From Herbaspirillum rubrisubalbicans (GTDB lineage: Bacteria; Pseudomonadota; Gammaproteobacteria; Burkholderiales; Burkholderiaceae_D): a stretch of 64,000 bases of DNA. The DNA lies in the NCBI RefSeq assembly GCF_003719195.1, contig NZ_CP024996.1:1364001-1428000 (forward strand). Reading direction: 5' to 3'. The notes beneath the pieces are model-generated. The model did not search any database and had not been told where the DNA came from. It saw only the letters and a program-made list of their open reading frames with translations. The translations under genes were made by a program, and so were the position numbers. Below are positions 17,893 to 27,000 of the stretch, piece by piece; the first letter of the stretch is position 1, and the number at the start of each line of letters is the position of its first letter.

Positions 17893-18846
17893 TTAATCGC
17901 GCCGTTCCGGCATCGGAAAAGCAGCCGCCGGGAAGGAGCTGGTCTCGATGTCCAGCCAGGCTGGATGCTCGGCATACATGTCGGCCACCAGTTGCTTGAC
18001 CGCATCGATGTACCAGGCATTGTCGTTGATGCGGTGGGTCAGGATGATGGGCGAGGTGGCGCGGGTGTCATCGATGAGCCGGTAGTGCAGGTCATTACGC
18101 AGCCGCGCCGAGGCCGGAATCAGGCATAGGCCCGACTCGGCCGCCACCAGGCCCAGTGCGGTCTGGATCTCGCGCACTTCATGCACTTCGGCCGGCTGGA
18201 TGTCCTGGTCGTTGAGCAGGCTCAGGATGTGGTCGGCAAAGCTGGGGCGGGGCTCCTTGGGGTAGACGATCAGCTTTTGCCCATGCAATTCTTTGAGGCT
18301 CACACGCTGCTGGCTGGTCGCCAGCGGGAAGGCCGGCGGGATGGCCAGCACCAGTCTTTCCTCACGCAGCACGGTGCGCGCCACGGTGGCGTCATTGCCG
18401 CGGATGCGGCCAAAACCGATGTCGATGCGGCCCGACTTGAGGGCGGCAAATTGCTGCATCGAAGTTAGCTCCAGCAGTTGGATATCGACCTCGGGGTAAT
18501 GCTGGCGCAGCTTGCGCACCAGCATCGGCAAGCCGCCATAGAGGGTCGAGGCGACAAAGCCGATGGACAGCGTCTGGCGCTGGTTCAGGCCGATCTGCTG
18601 GGTGGCATGCTTCAACTGGTCCAGGCGGTTGAGGATCTGCAGGGCCTGTTCATAGAACATCCGGCCAGCTTCGGTCAGGCGCAGCGGGCGGCTGTTGCGC
18701 AGGATCAACTGCACGCCCAGCTCCTCTTCCAGCAACTGGATCTGGCGACTCAAGGGTGGCTGGGCGATATGCAACTGCTCGGAGGCACGCGTGAAGTTGC
18801 GCGTATTGGCCACCGCGACGAAGTACTTTAGTTGTCTGATATCCAT
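17893..18846 (-). CDS. catR: LysR-type regulator of the cat/ben genes (CatR/CatM/BenM group)
   Basis: 317 residues. The N-terminal winged helix-turn-helix MDIRQLKYFVAVANTRNFTRASEQLHIAQPP is almost diagnostic of the CatR/CatM/BenM/ClcR group, which sense cis,cis-muconate or benzoate. The effector domain follows (about residues 90-300). It is divergent from catB across an AT-rich spacer, the classic arrangement for this regulator. It most likely activates catB-catA and perhaps the ben genes downstream. Ligand choice (muconate, benzoate or both) cannot be read here. The ATG at 18846 lacks a strong ribosome site. Confidence 0.85.
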   Translation of the reverse strand: MDIRQLKYFVAVANTRNFTRASEQLHIAQPPLSRQIQLLEEELGVQLILRNSRPLRLTEAGRMFYEQALQILNRLDQLKHATQQIGLNQRQTLSIGFVASTLYGGLPMLVRKLRQHYPEVDIQLLELTSMQQFAALKSGRIDIGFGRIRGNDATVARTVLREERLVLAIPPAFPLATSQQRVSLKELHGQKLIVYPKEPRPSFADHILSLLNDQDIQPAEVHEVREIQTALGLVAAESGLCLIPASARLRNDLHYRLIDDTRATSPIILTHRINDNAWYIDAVKQLVADMYAEHPAWLDIETSSFPAAAFPMPERRD

Positions 18847-18981
18847 GGTCAGAGGTCATATCTCTTAAAAATAAAAGAATTCTAATCCTTTGATTTTTAT
18901 AGAAATGCTTTTTAACTATATAAAAAAGGTATGGGACTAGACGTATTTAGTGTTGGCAATGGCAGGGCTTCCGGGTGTTCA
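18847..18981. promoter_or_regulatory. AT-rich divergent catR-catB control region
   Basis: The spacer is much richer in A and T than its surroundings, as is usual for LysR-controlled promoters. ATAT-N7-GTAT at 18918-18932 is one base from the ATAC-N7-GTAT site known for BenM/CatM. TTGATT (18890) - 17 bases - TAACTA is a possible catB promoter, but the AT-rich stretch allows other pairings. Confidence 0.5.
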
Positions 18982-20193
18982 ATGCGTCACATGGATACCT
19001 CACAACACCTCCACACTGCGGCGGCCCCGGCTCCCGCTCTCATCGAGCGGGTCGAGACCTTCCTGGTCGACCTGCCGACCATCCGGCCCCATCAATTGTC
19101 CATGGCGACGATGAATGGGCAGACCCTGATGCTGGTGCGCCTGTACTGTTCGGATGGCAGCGTCGGCGTGGGCGAGGGCACCACCATCGGTGGCCTGGCC
19201 TACGGTGCCGAATCGCCCGAGGGCATGAAGCTGGCCATCGATACCTATTTCGCGCCGCTGCTGCTGGGCGCGGATGCCAGCCTGATCCCGGCTATCATGG
19301 CGCGCCTGAACAAGGCCATTCAAGACAACCGCTTCGCCAAGTGCGCCATCGAGACCGCGTTGTTCGATGCGCTGGGTCAGCGCACCGGGCTGCCGGTGTC
19401 GCAACTGCTGGGCGGTCGGGCCCGCGAAAGCCTGCCGATTGCCTGGACCCTGGCCTCGGGCGACACCGCCAAGGATATCGACGAAGCCGAACGGATGCTG
19501 GCCGAGCGTCGCCACAATATCTTCAAGCTCAAGATCGGTCGGCGCGAGGTGGAGGCCGATGTGGCCCACGTGGCCGCCATCAAGAAGGCGCTGGGTGAGC
19601 GCGGCGCGGTGCGGGTCGATGTGAACATGGCCTGGAGCGAGCTGGAAGCCCAGCGCGGCCTGGCCGGCCTGGTCGATGCCGGTTGCGAACTGGTGGAGCA
19701 GCCAGTGGCCTCGGTGCAGGCCTTGGCGCGTCTGAAGGGCAAGCACCCCATTGCCGTCATGGCCGATGAATCGCTGACCGGCCCGGCCTCGGCCTTTGCC
19801 CTGGCGCGTATCGGTGGAGCGGACGTGTTTGCCATCAAGATCGAACAATCGGGTGGCCTGCGTGCGGCCCAGCAGGTGGCGGCCATTGGCGATGCTGCCG
19901 GCATCGAGCTCTACGGCGGCACCATGCTCGAAGGCGCCATCGGTACCATCGCTTCGGCCCATGCCTTTGCCACCTTCCGTGAATTGCAGTGGGGCACCGA
20001 GTTGTTCGGGCCGCTGCTGCTGACCGAGGAAATCCTGGCCACGCCCTTGCAGTACAAGGATTTCCAACTGGCCATTCCGAACGGCCCGGGGCTTGGCATC
20101 GTGCTCGATGAAGAGCGTGTGCAATACTTCCGACGCGACCGCAAGCAAGGGGCAACAATAACAGCAGTGAGGCCGGCCCAACTGGCCGGATAA
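18982..20193 (+). CDS. catB: Muconate cycloisomerase
   Basis: About 403 residues; enolase-superfamily enzyme that converts cis,cis-muconate to muconolactone. The start region VETFLVDLPTIRPHQLSMATMN is typical of CatB. The catalytic KxK is in FKLKIGRREV, metal ligands are in VRVDVNMAW and the LVEQPV/MADESLTG strands, and a second Lys is in FAIKIEQSGG. Three in-frame ATGs are possible (18931, 18982, 18991). The first lies within the presumed promoter and none has a strong ribosome site, so the N-terminus is uncertain by up to 20 residues. catA follows after 51 bases. Confidence 0.93.
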   Translation: MRHMDTSQHLHTAAAPAPALIERVETFLVDLPTIRPHQLSMATMNGQTLMLVRLYCSDGSVGVGEGTTIGGLAYGAESPEGMKLAIDTYFAPLLLGADASLIPAIMARLNKAIQDNRFAKCAIETALFDALGQRTGLPVSQLLGGRARESLPIAWTLASGDTAKDIDEAERMLAERRHNIFKLKIGRREVEADVAHVAAIKKALGERGAVRVDVNMAWSELEAQRGLAGLVDAGCELVEQPVASVQALARLKGKHPIAVMADESLTGPASAFALARIGGADVFAIKIEQSGGLRAAQQVAAIGDAAGIELYGGTMLEGAIGTIASAHAFATFRELQWGTELFGPLLLTEEILATPLQYKDFQLAIPNGPGLGIVLDEERVQYFRRDRKQGATITAVRPAQLAG

Positions 20194-20244
20194 AACAAGA
20201 ATCGCACTTACCCCGATTAAAAAATTCAACCAAGGAGACTCAAC

Positions 20245-21180
20245 ATGGCAGCCAAGATTTTCAGCACCCCCGAAGTACAAGACTTCCTGCGTCTGGCCAG
20301 CGGCCTGGACACCGAAGGCGGTAACCCGCGCGTCAAGCAGATCGTGCATCGCATCCTGTCGGACCTGTTCAAGACCATCGAAGACCTGGAAATCACCTCG
20401 GACGAATACTGGGCCGGCGTGGCCTACATCAACCGCCTGGGCACTGCCAGCGAAGCTGGCTTGCTCTCGCCAGGCCTGGGCCTGGACCGCTTCCTGGACA
20501 TGCGCATGGATGCCGAGGATGCCGCCCTGGGCATCACCGGCGGTACCCCGCGTACCATCGAAGGCCCGCTGTATGTGGCTGGTGCCCCGGTGGAACAAGG
20601 CTTCGCCCGTCTGGACGATGGTAGCGACAAGAACGGCCACACCATCATCATGCACGGCACCATCTACGGCGCCGATGGCAAGCCCATGCCGGGTGCCCAG
20701 GTCGAAGTCTGGCACGCCAATACCAAGGGCTTCTATTCGCACTTCGATCCGACCGGCGAGCAAAAGCCCTTCAACATGCGCCGCACCATCATCACCGATG
20801 CCCAGGGTCGCTACAAATTCCGCAGCATCATGCCGGCTGCCTATGGCTGCCCGCCGGCCGGCCCCACCCAGGCCCTGCTGAACCAGTTGGGTCGTCACGG
20901 CAACCGTCCGGCGCACATCCACTTCTTCGTCACCGCCGACGGGCATCGCAAGCTGACTACCCAGATCAACATCGATGGCGATCCTCTGATCTATGACGAC
21001 TTCGCCTACGCCACCCGCGAAGGTCTGGTGCCGCCGCTGGTCGAGCGCACCGATGCGGCCAGCATCAAGGCCGAAGGCCTGGAAGGTCCGTTTGCCGAGA
21101 TCGTCTTCGACATGACGCTCACGTCGCTGGTCAACGGTGCCGACAACCAGATCGTCGACCGCCCGCGTCTGGCTGCCTGA
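20245..21180 (+). CDS. catA: Catechol 1,2-dioxygenase (intradiol)
   Basis: 311 residues. It opens catechol to cis,cis-muconate with a non-haem Fe(III). The ligands fall at Tyr164 (KGFYSHFD), Tyr200 (PAAYGCP), His224 and His226 (RPAHIHFF), the same numbers used for the well-studied Acinetobacter enzyme. The N-terminal helical dimerisation domain occupies about residues 1-100. AAGGAGACTCAAC precedes the ATG. This is the point where the benzoate and indole-acetate routes of the window meet. Confidence 0.97.
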   Translation: MAAKIFSTPEVQDFLRLASGLDTEGGNPRVKQIVHRILSDLFKTIEDLEITSDEYWAGVAYINRLGTASEAGLLSPGLGLDRFLDMRMDAEDAALGITGGTPRTIEGPLYVAGAPVEQGFARLDDGSDKNGHTIIMHGTIYGADGKPMPGAQVEVWHANTKGFYSHFDPTGEQKPFNMRRTIITDAQGRYKFRSIMPAAYGCPPAGPTQALLNQLGRHGNRPAHIHFFVTADGHRKLTTQINIDGDPLIYDDFAYATREGLVPPLVERTDAASIKAEGLEGPFAEIVFDMTLTSLVNGADNQIVDRPRLAA

Positions 21181-21203
21181 GCGCCCCCGCGCCAAGCTCG
21201 TTA

Positions 21204-21256
21204 GCCCCACCCCCGCTGAATGAATTGCCGCGCTGGCTGCCATCGCGGGGGGCGGG
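21204..21256 (+). other. GC-rich inverted repeat between catA and benA
   Basis: CCCCACCCCCGC (21205-21216) pairs imperfectly (two mismatches) with GCGGGGGGCGGG (21245-21256) around a loop of 28 bases, just upstream of the benA ribosome site. It may attenuate read-through from catA or stabilise the mRNA end. The long loop makes this tentative. Confidence 0.3.
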
Positions 21257-21278
21257 TTGCACCCTGGAGAAACCGCAC

Positions 21279-22652
21279 ATGAACACCATCGCCGCCGACA
21301 AGTACCAAGACGTCGAACGCCTGCTGGAGAGCGCCCTGGACGAAGATGCCACCAATGGCATCTTCCGCTGCCGCCGCGACATCTTCACCAATGAAGCATT
21401 GTTCGAACTGGAGATGAAGCACCTGTTCGAATCGAACTGGGTCTATCTGGCCCACGAAAGCCAGATTCCCGAGATCAACGATTACTACACCACCTGGATC
21501 GGTCGCCAGCCGGTGGTGGTCACCCGCGACAAGACCGGCGAGCTGCACGCGGTCATCAATGCCTGCGCCCACAAGGGCGCCATGCTGTGCCGTCGCAAGC
21601 ATGGCAACAAGAGCAGCTTCACCTGTCCGTTCCATGGCTGGACCTTTTCCAACAGCGGCAAGCTGTTGAAGGTCAAGGATGAGAAGACCACCGAATACCC
21701 GGTCTCCTTCAACCAGAATGGCTCGCACGACCTGACCCGGGTAGCGCGCTTCCAGAGCTATCGCGGCTTCCTCTTCGGTAGCCTGTCGGAAGACGTACTG
21801 CCGCTGGAAGAGTATCTGGGTGAGACCCGCGTGATCATCGACCAGATCGTCGATCAAGCTCCCAACGGCTTGGAAGTCTTGCGCGGCAACTCCAGCTACC
21901 TCTACGACGGCAACTGGAAGATGCAGATGGAAAACGGCTGCGATGGCTATCACGTCAGCAGCGTGCACTGGAACTATGCGGCCACCATGGGCCGCCGCAA
22001 GGAAGGCGGCACCAAGGCCACCGATGCCAACAATTGGAGCAAGGCGGTGGCCGGCGTGTATGGCTTCGAGAATGGCCATATCCTGTTGTGGACCAATACC
22101 CTGAACCCGGAAGTGCGCCCGATCTGGAACCAGCGCGAAGAATTGGCGGCCCGCGTGGGCCAGGCCCGCGCCGACACCATCGTGGCGCAGACCCGCAACC
22201 TGTGCCTGTATCCCAACGTGTTCCTGATGGATCAGTTCGGCACCCAGATCCGCGTGGCGCGCCCGATCAGCGTGGACAAGACCGAGATCAGCATCTTCTG
22301 CTTCGGTCCCAAGGGCGAGAGCGCTGAAGACCGCCGCGTGCGTATTCGCCAGTATGAAGATTTCTTTAACGTCTCCGGCATGGGTACCGCCGATGATCTC
22401 GAAGAGTTCCGCGCCTGCCAGGCGGGTTATGCCGGTTCGGCCGTGCGCTGGAATGACATGAGTCGCGGGGCGCCGCTGTGGAAGCAAGGACCGGATGAGA
22501 ATGCGAAGAAAATGGGCATGAATCCCATACTCAGTGGCGAGCGCAGCGAAGACGAAGGCCTGTTCGTCTGCCAGCACCACTACTGGACCGAGCAGATGCG
22601 CCAGGCCGTCAAGAAGGAACGCGCCGCCGCCGGGCAAGGAGCACAGCAATGA
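21279..22652 (+). CDS. benA: Benzoate 1,2-dioxygenase, alpha (Rieske oxygenase) subunit
   Basis: 457 residues. With BenB and BenC it dihydroxylates benzoate to the cis-diol. The Rieske motif is C96-x-H98 ... C116-x2-H119 (CAHKGAMLC, CPFHGW), and the mononuclear iron site is marked by DGYHVSSVHWNY. I use the ATG at 21279 preceded by GGAG; an in-frame upstream ATG adds 18 residues of no likely value. The stop overlaps benB by 4 bases. IacC in this window is a separate, more distant Rieske subunit. Confidence 0.96.
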   Translation: MNTIAADKYQDVERLLESALDEDATNGIFRCRRDIFTNEALFELEMKHLFESNWVYLAHESQIPEINDYYTTWIGRQPVVVTRDKTGELHAVINACAHKGAMLCRRKHGNKSSFTCPFHGWTFSNSGKLLKVKDEKTTEYPVSFNQNGSHDLTRVARFQSYRGFLFGSLSEDVLPLEEYLGETRVIIDQIVDQAPNGLEVLRGNSSYLYDGNWKMQMENGCDGYHVSSVHWNYAATMGRRKEGGTKATDANNWSKAVAGVYGFENGHILLWTNTLNPEVRPIWNQREELAARVGQARADTIVAQTRNLCLYPNVFLMDQFGTQIRVARPISVDKTEISIFCFGPKGESAEDRRVRIRQYEDFFNVSGMGTADDLEEFRACQAGYAGSAVRWNDMSRGAPLWKQGPDENAKKMGMNPILSGERSEDEGLFVCQHHYWTEQMRQAVKKERAAAGQGAQQ

Positions 22653-23143
22653 GCCAGCCTGTCGAACTGAACGCCGTGTGCGCCTTCCTCTATCGCGAGG
22701 CCCGTTACCTGGATGAACGCCAGTGGGAACCCTGGCTGGAACTGTATGCCCCCGACGTCGAATACTGGATGCCGGCCTGGGACGACGATGATCAGCTCAC
22801 CGAAGACCCGCAGCGCGAAATCTCGCTGATGTACTACGCCAACCGCGATGGTCTGGAAGACCGCGTGTTCCGCATCAAGACCGAGCGTTCCAGCGCCTCC
22901 ATGCCGGAGCCGCGGACCAGCCACATGATCGCCAATGTGGAAATCCTGGAAGAGCATGACGATGTGGTCGAGGTGCGTTACAACTTCCAGACCCTGTCGC
23001 ATCGCTACAAGATCACTGACCAGTTCTTCGGCACGGTGCTGGCGAGCTTGCGCAAGGTCGAGGGTGGCTTCTTGATTGCCCGCAAGAAGATCGTCCTCAA
23101 GAACGACTATATCCGCCAGGTCATCGACGTCTATCACGTCTGA
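22649..23143 (+). CDS. benB: Benzoate 1,2-dioxygenase, beta subunit
   Basis: 164 residues, the small structural subunit of the Rieske dioxygenase. YREARYLDERQWEPWLELYAPDVEYWMP and the ending RKKIVLKNDYIRQVIDVYHV are typical of BenB/XylY. It starts inside the benA stop (ATGA) and is followed by benC after 20 bases. The subunit carries no cofactor and shapes the alpha3-beta3 hexamer. Confidence 0.95.
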   Translation: MSQPVELNAVCAFLYREARYLDERQWEPWLELYAPDVEYWMPAWDDDDQLTEDPQREISLMYYANRDGLEDRVFRIKTERSSASMPEPRTSHMIANVEILEEHDDVVEVRYNFQTLSHRYKITDQFFGTVLASLRKVEGGFLIARKKIVLKNDYIRQVIDVYHV

Positions 23144-23163
23144 CCGGCAGCAGGAGACACAAG

Positions 23164-24189
23164 ATGAGCAGCTATCGCATTGCCCTCAACTTCGAGGATG
23201 GGGTCACCCGCATCATCGATTGCGGGGCCAAGGAAAAAGTACTGGACGCGGCCTTTCGCCAGCGTATCAACCTGCCCATGGATTGTTCCGATGGCGTGTG
23301 CGGCACCTGCAAGTGCCGTGCCGAGAGTGGCCAGTACGATCTGGGCGACGACTACATCGAGGAGGCGTTGAACAGCGAGGAAGCCGAGGCCGGTATGGTG
23401 CTGACCTGCCAGATGGTGCCGCAGTCGGATTGCGTCATTGCCGTGCCGGTCGCTTCCACTGCCTGCAAGACCGGCAGCGCCAAGTTCAGTGGCAAGGTGG
23501 CCGCCGTCACCGCCTTTGGCGAGGCGGCTTTCGAGCTGGTGCTGGAGGTGGGGGCCGATGCGCCGGTCTTCCTGCCGGGCCAATACGTCAACATCGGCGT
23601 ACCCGGCAGCGGCCAGCAGCGTGCCTATTCCTTCAGCTCACCCTCGGGGGCGGCGCGCATGAGCTTTCTCATCAAGAACGTGCCGGGCGGCCTGATGAGC
23701 GCTTGGTTGGCGGGCGCCCGTGCCGGTGCAGCGCTGGAGTTGACCGGCCCCCTGGGCAGCTTCTACCTGCGCCCGGTCACCCGGCCGGTGCTGATGCTGG
23801 CCGGTGGTACCGGTCTGGCCCCGTTCCTGTCGATGCTGGAAGAACTGCTGCGCCAGGGGGTGAGCCAGCCGGTGCATATGATCTATGGCGTCACCCGCGA
23901 CCAGGACCTGGTCCTGGTGGAGCGCCTGGAAGCGCTGGCGCAACGTCTGCCGGGCTTCAGTTTCACCACCTGCGTGGCCGACCCCGCCACCGCCCATCCG
24001 CGTCAGGGTTACGTGACCCAGCACATGCCGGCCGAGGTGCTGCATGAGGGCGCGGTGGATGTCTACCTGTGCGGCCCGCCGCCAATGGTGGAGGCGGTGC
24101 AGAAGCACTTCCAGTCCCAGGGCATCACCCCGGCCAGCTTCCATTACGAGAAGTTCGTCACCAGTCAGCCGGTGGCGGTGGCAGCATGA
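23164..24189 (+). CDS. benC: Benzoate dioxygenase reductase (ferredoxin-FAD-NADH)
   Basis: 341 residues. The N-terminal plant-type [2Fe-2S] domain shows CSDGVCGTCKC plus a fourth Cys in MVLTCQM. The FAD-binding motif RAYSFSS is near residue 157, and the NAD region has LAGGTGLAPFLSML and YLCGPPPMV. It passes electrons from NADH to BenAB. The cluster domain is N-terminal here, whereas in IacF it is C-terminal, so the two reductases of the window belong to different classes. It overlaps benD by 4 bases. Confidence 0.96.
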   Translation: MSSYRIALNFEDGVTRIIDCGAKEKVLDAAFRQRINLPMDCSDGVCGTCKCRAESGQYDLGDDYIEEALNSEEAEAGMVLTCQMVPQSDCVIAVPVASTACKTGSAKFSGKVAAVTAFGEAAFELVLEVGADAPVFLPGQYVNIGVPGSGQQRAYSFSSPSGAARMSFLIKNVPGGLMSAWLAGARAGAALELTGPLGSFYLRPVTRPVLMLAGGTGLAPFLSMLEELLRQGVSQPVHMIYGVTRDQDLVLVERLEALAQRLPGFSFTTCVADPATAHPRQGYVTQHMPAEVLHEGAVDVYLCGPPPMVEAVQKHFQSQGITPASFHYEKFVTSQPVAVAA

Positions 24190-24974
24190 GCGGCCCCGCC
24201 GTGCGCGCCCGTTTTGCCGGCAAGGTAGCGGTGGTCACCGGCGCTGCCCAGGGCATCCTGCGCGGCGTGGCGTTGGGCATCGCGGCCGAAGGTGGCCAGG
24301 TGCTGCTGGTGGACCGTGCCGATTTCATCGATGAAGTCGCGGCCCAAGCCGAGGCCGGACGGGGCAGCGGCTTTGTCGCCGATCTGGAAACCTATGCCGG
24401 TGCGCAGGCGGCCATGGCGCAGGCCATCGCGCGCTATGGCCGCATCGATATCCTCATCAATGGCGTGGGCGGGGCCATCCGTATGCGGCCCTATGACCAG
24501 TTCGAGGCGGCCCAGATCGATGCCGAGATCCGCCGCTCGCTCATGCCCACGCTCTATGGCTGTCACGCCGTGCTGCCGTATCTGCTGCGCCAGGGGAGCG
24601 GCACTATCGTCAACGTCTCCTCCAATGCCACGCGCGGTATCCGCCGCGTGCCGTATTCGGCGGCCAAGGGTGGGGTCAATGCCATGACCACGGCACTGGC
24701 CATGGAGTATGGCGAGCAGGGCATCCGCGTGGTGGCCACTGCACCGGGTGGTACCGAGGCTCCGCCGCGCCGGGTGCCGCGCAATGCCGACGGCGACAGT
24801 GCCCAGGAACAGGCGTGGATGCAGCAAGCCGTGCAGCAGGTCACCAGCTCCACCTTCTTCAAACGCTATGCCACGCTGGAAGAGCAGATCGCGCCCATCC
24901 TCTTTCTCGCCTCCGATGAGGCCAGCTATATCACCGGTACGGTATTGCCGGTGGCGGCGGGTGATAACGGCTGA
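24186..24974 (+). CDS. benD: Benzoate cis-diol dehydrogenase (SDR)
   Basis: 262 residues; oxidises and decarboxylates the benzoate cis-diol to catechol with NAD. Short-chain dehydrogenase features are VVTGAAQGI (cofactor loop), NGVGG, SSNA and the catalytic YSAAK. The ATG at 24186 overlaps the benC stop. Being last of the benABCD set, it closes the route to catechol, which CatA encoded about 3 kb upstream then opens. Confidence 0.95.
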   Translation: MSGPAVRARFAGKVAVVTGAAQGILRGVALGIAAEGGQVLLVDRADFIDEVAAQAEAGRGSGFVADLETYAGAQAAMAQAIARYGRIDILINGVGGAIRMRPYDQFEAAQIDAEIRRSLMPTLYGCHAVLPYLLRQGSGTIVNVSSNATRGIRRVPYSAAKGGVNAMTTALAMEYGEQGIRVVATAPGGTEAPPRRVPRNADGDSAQEQAWMQQAVQQVTSSTFFKRYATLEEQIAPILFLASDEASYITGTVLPVAAGDNG

Positions 24975-25039
24975 TTTCATCAAGGCGTCATCAGAGCTCA
25001 TACCTCTTACATCTTCTGCATTTCTTATAAGGAACCCCC

Positions 25040-25456
25040 ATGTCCGAGCGCCAGGCCATCATTCCCAAGGGAATGGAAGACGTCTACGACAAGATCGGTT
25101 ATGCCCCCGGCGTGCTGGTGGGTGAGGTGCTGTATGTATCCGGCCAGATCGGCCGCGGCCCCGACATGCAACTGGTGGAGCCGCGCGAAGCCCAGATCGT
25201 GCAAGCCTTCGAGAACCTCAAGCAGGTGCTGGAGAGCGCTGGCGGCAAGCTGGAGGACATCGTCGACCTGACCACCTTCCACACCGACATGCGTGACCTG
25301 CCGCTGTTCATCAAGGTGCGCAACCGTTACCTGAGCGCCTATCCGCTGCCGGCCTGGACCGCCATCGGCGCCCACATGCTGGGCGGGGCGCCCGGCTACA
25401 TCATCGAGATCAAGGCCGTGGCGCATCTGCGCAAGAAGGAGGCGTCCCAGACCTGA
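25040..25456 (+). CDS. RidA/YjgF/TdcF-family protein
   Basis: 138 residues. GYAPGVLVGEVLYVSGQIGR, LTTFHTDM and the C-terminal PGYIIEIKAVAHL are RidA-fold signatures. RidA proteins deaminate reactive enamines/imines, and relatives in aromatic pathways act on carbamate or imine intermediates. It sits between benD (65 bases upstream) and benK with a good AAGGAACCCCC ribosome site. The benzoate pathway has no obvious enamine, so its substrate here is unknown. Confidence 0.85.
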   Translation: MSERQAIIPKGMEDVYDKIGYAPGVLVGEVLYVSGQIGRGPDMQLVEPREAQIVQAFENLKQVLESAGGKLEDIVDLTTFHTDMRDLPLFIKVRNRYLSAYPLPAWTAIGAHMLGGAPGYIIEIKAVAHLRKKEASQT

Positions 25457-25522
25457 GCCTGATTGCAGCACCACATACCCATAACAACGACAGAACATGA
25501 CCGACATAACGGAGGAGACCCC

Positions 25523-26884
25523 ATGAAAAACCAGGAAGTCAGCCAGATCATCGATGGCGCAGGCTTTACCCGATTCCACTGGATGGTGATGTGCCTATGC
25601 GCATTGCTGCTGGTGTTCGATGGCTATGACCTTTTTATCTACGGCGCTGTCTTGCCGGTGCTGATGAAGCACTGGAGCCTGTCGCCGGTACAGGCCGGTG
25701 CGCTGGGTAGCTATGCGCTGTTCGGCATGATGTTCGGCGCCTTCATCTTCGGCCCGCTGGCCGACCGCATCGGTCGCAAGAAGGGCGTGGCGATCAGCTT
25801 CGTGCTCTTTAGCGTTTCCACTTTCCTAAGCGGTTTTTCCAGCACGCCCAACGAGTTCGGCGTCTATCGCTTCCTGGCCGGTCTCGGTTGCGGCGGTCTC
25901 ATGCCCAATGCCGTGGCGCTGATGAATGAATATGCGCCCAAGCGCCTGCGCAGCACCCTGGTGGCCATCATGTTCAGCGGCTATTCGCTGGGTGGCGTGC
26001 TGTGTGCCGGCCTGGGGATCTGGATGTTGCCCAATTTCGGCTGGCAATCGATGTTCTTCGCCGCCGCCGTGCCGCTGGTGCTGCTGCCGCTGATCCTGTG
26101 GAAGCTGCCGGAATCGGTCGGCTTCCTGCTGCGTGCCGGCAGGCAGGAGCAGGCCCCCGCCATGCTGGCCCAGGTCGCACCGCACCTGCGTATCGACGCC
26201 GATACCCAACTGGTGCAAGCCGATGCCAAGGGGGCAGGCGCACCGATGCTGGACCTGTTCAAGCAGGATCGCCCGGTGGGTACGCTGATGATCTGGATTG
26301 CCTTCTTCTGCTGCCTGTTGATGGTCTATGCGCTCGGCTCCTGGCTGCCCAAGCTCATGGCCAGTGCCGGCTACAGCCTGGGTTCTTCGCTGTCCTTCCT
26401 GCTGGCGCTCAACTTCGGCGGCGTGGTCGGCGCCATCGGTGGCGGCTGGCTGGGCGATCGCTTCACCCTGCCCAAGGTGGTGGTGAGTTTCTTTACCGTG
26501 GGCACGGTAGCCATTGCGCTATTGGGCTTCAATAGCCCGACCCCGGTGCTGTACCTGCTCATCATCGTGGCTGGCGCGACCACCATCGGTACCCAGATCC
26601 TGCTGTACGCCAACACCGCCCAGTTCTATCCGCTGGCCAGCCGCTCCACCGGTCTTGGCTGGGCCTCCGGTGTGGGGCGCTCGGGTGCCATTGTCGGTCC
26701 CTTGCTGGGTGGCGCGTTGATGGCGGCGGCCCTGCCGCTGAAGATGAACTTCCTGGTCTTTGCCATCCCCGGCCTGGTGGCGGCGCTGGCCATGGGCATC
26801 TTCATGCTGCGTTACCGTCATGCCCGTCCGGTGACTCCTGCGGCGCCCAGCGTCACGGCCACGCCGGTGTCGCGCAGCGTTTAA
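25523..26884 (+). CDS. benK: MFS benzoate/aromatic acid transporter, AAHS family
   Basis: 453 residues with twelve predicted membrane spans. The N-terminal FDGYDLFIYGAVLPV and the loop GPLADRIGRKKG are hallmarks of the aromatic acid:H+ symporter family (BenK, PcaK). GGAGGAGACCCC precedes the ATG at 25523. It lies between the ben catabolic genes and benE, giving two candidate benzoate importers side by side. The exact substrate cannot be proven from sequence. Confidence 0.9.
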   Translation: MKNQEVSQIIDGAGFTRFHWMVMCLCALLLVFDGYDLFIYGAVLPVLMKHWSLSPVQAGALGSYALFGMMFGAFIFGPLADRIGRKKGVAISFVLFSVSTFLSGFSSTPNEFGVYRFLAGLGCGGLMPNAVALMNEYAPKRLRSTLVAIMFSGYSLGGVLCAGLGIWMLPNFGWQSMFFAAAVPLVLLPLILWKLPESVGFLLRAGRQEQAPAMLAQVAPHLRIDADTQLVQADAKGAGAPMLDLFKQDRPVGTLMIWIAFFCCLLMVYALGSWLPKLMASAGYSLGSSLSFLLALNFGGVVGAIGGGWLGDRFTLPKVVVSFFTVGTVAIALLGFNSPTPVLYLLIIVAGATTIGTQILLYANTAQFYPLASRSTGLGWASGVGRSGAIVGPLLGGALMAAALPLKMNFLVFAIPGLVAALAMGIFMLRYRHARPVTPAAPSVTATPVSRSV

Positions 26885-26907
26885 GATCGATTCACGGATC
26901 GCTGGTT

Positions 26908-26950
26908 CGGCGCCTGCGGTGGACTTCCACCCGGGCGCCGGGCCTTTTGT
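26908..26950 (+). terminator. Rho-independent terminator after benK
   Basis: CGGCGCC ... GGCGCCG form the outer stem, with GGTGGA ... TCCACC nested inside. The sequence GGCCTTTTGT follows. This is one of the strongest hairpins of the window and suggests that benE is served at least partly by another promoter. Confidence 0.75.
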
Positions 26951-27000
26951 GTCATTTGTGCCATCTCAGCCATCTCAGACGTATCAGCAAGGAACGATTC

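Noticed and set aside
19000..21243. 747-codon open frame on the minus strand opposite catB-catA
   Set aside because: It spans two well-identified enzymes and the gap between them; it is a codon-bias shadow.
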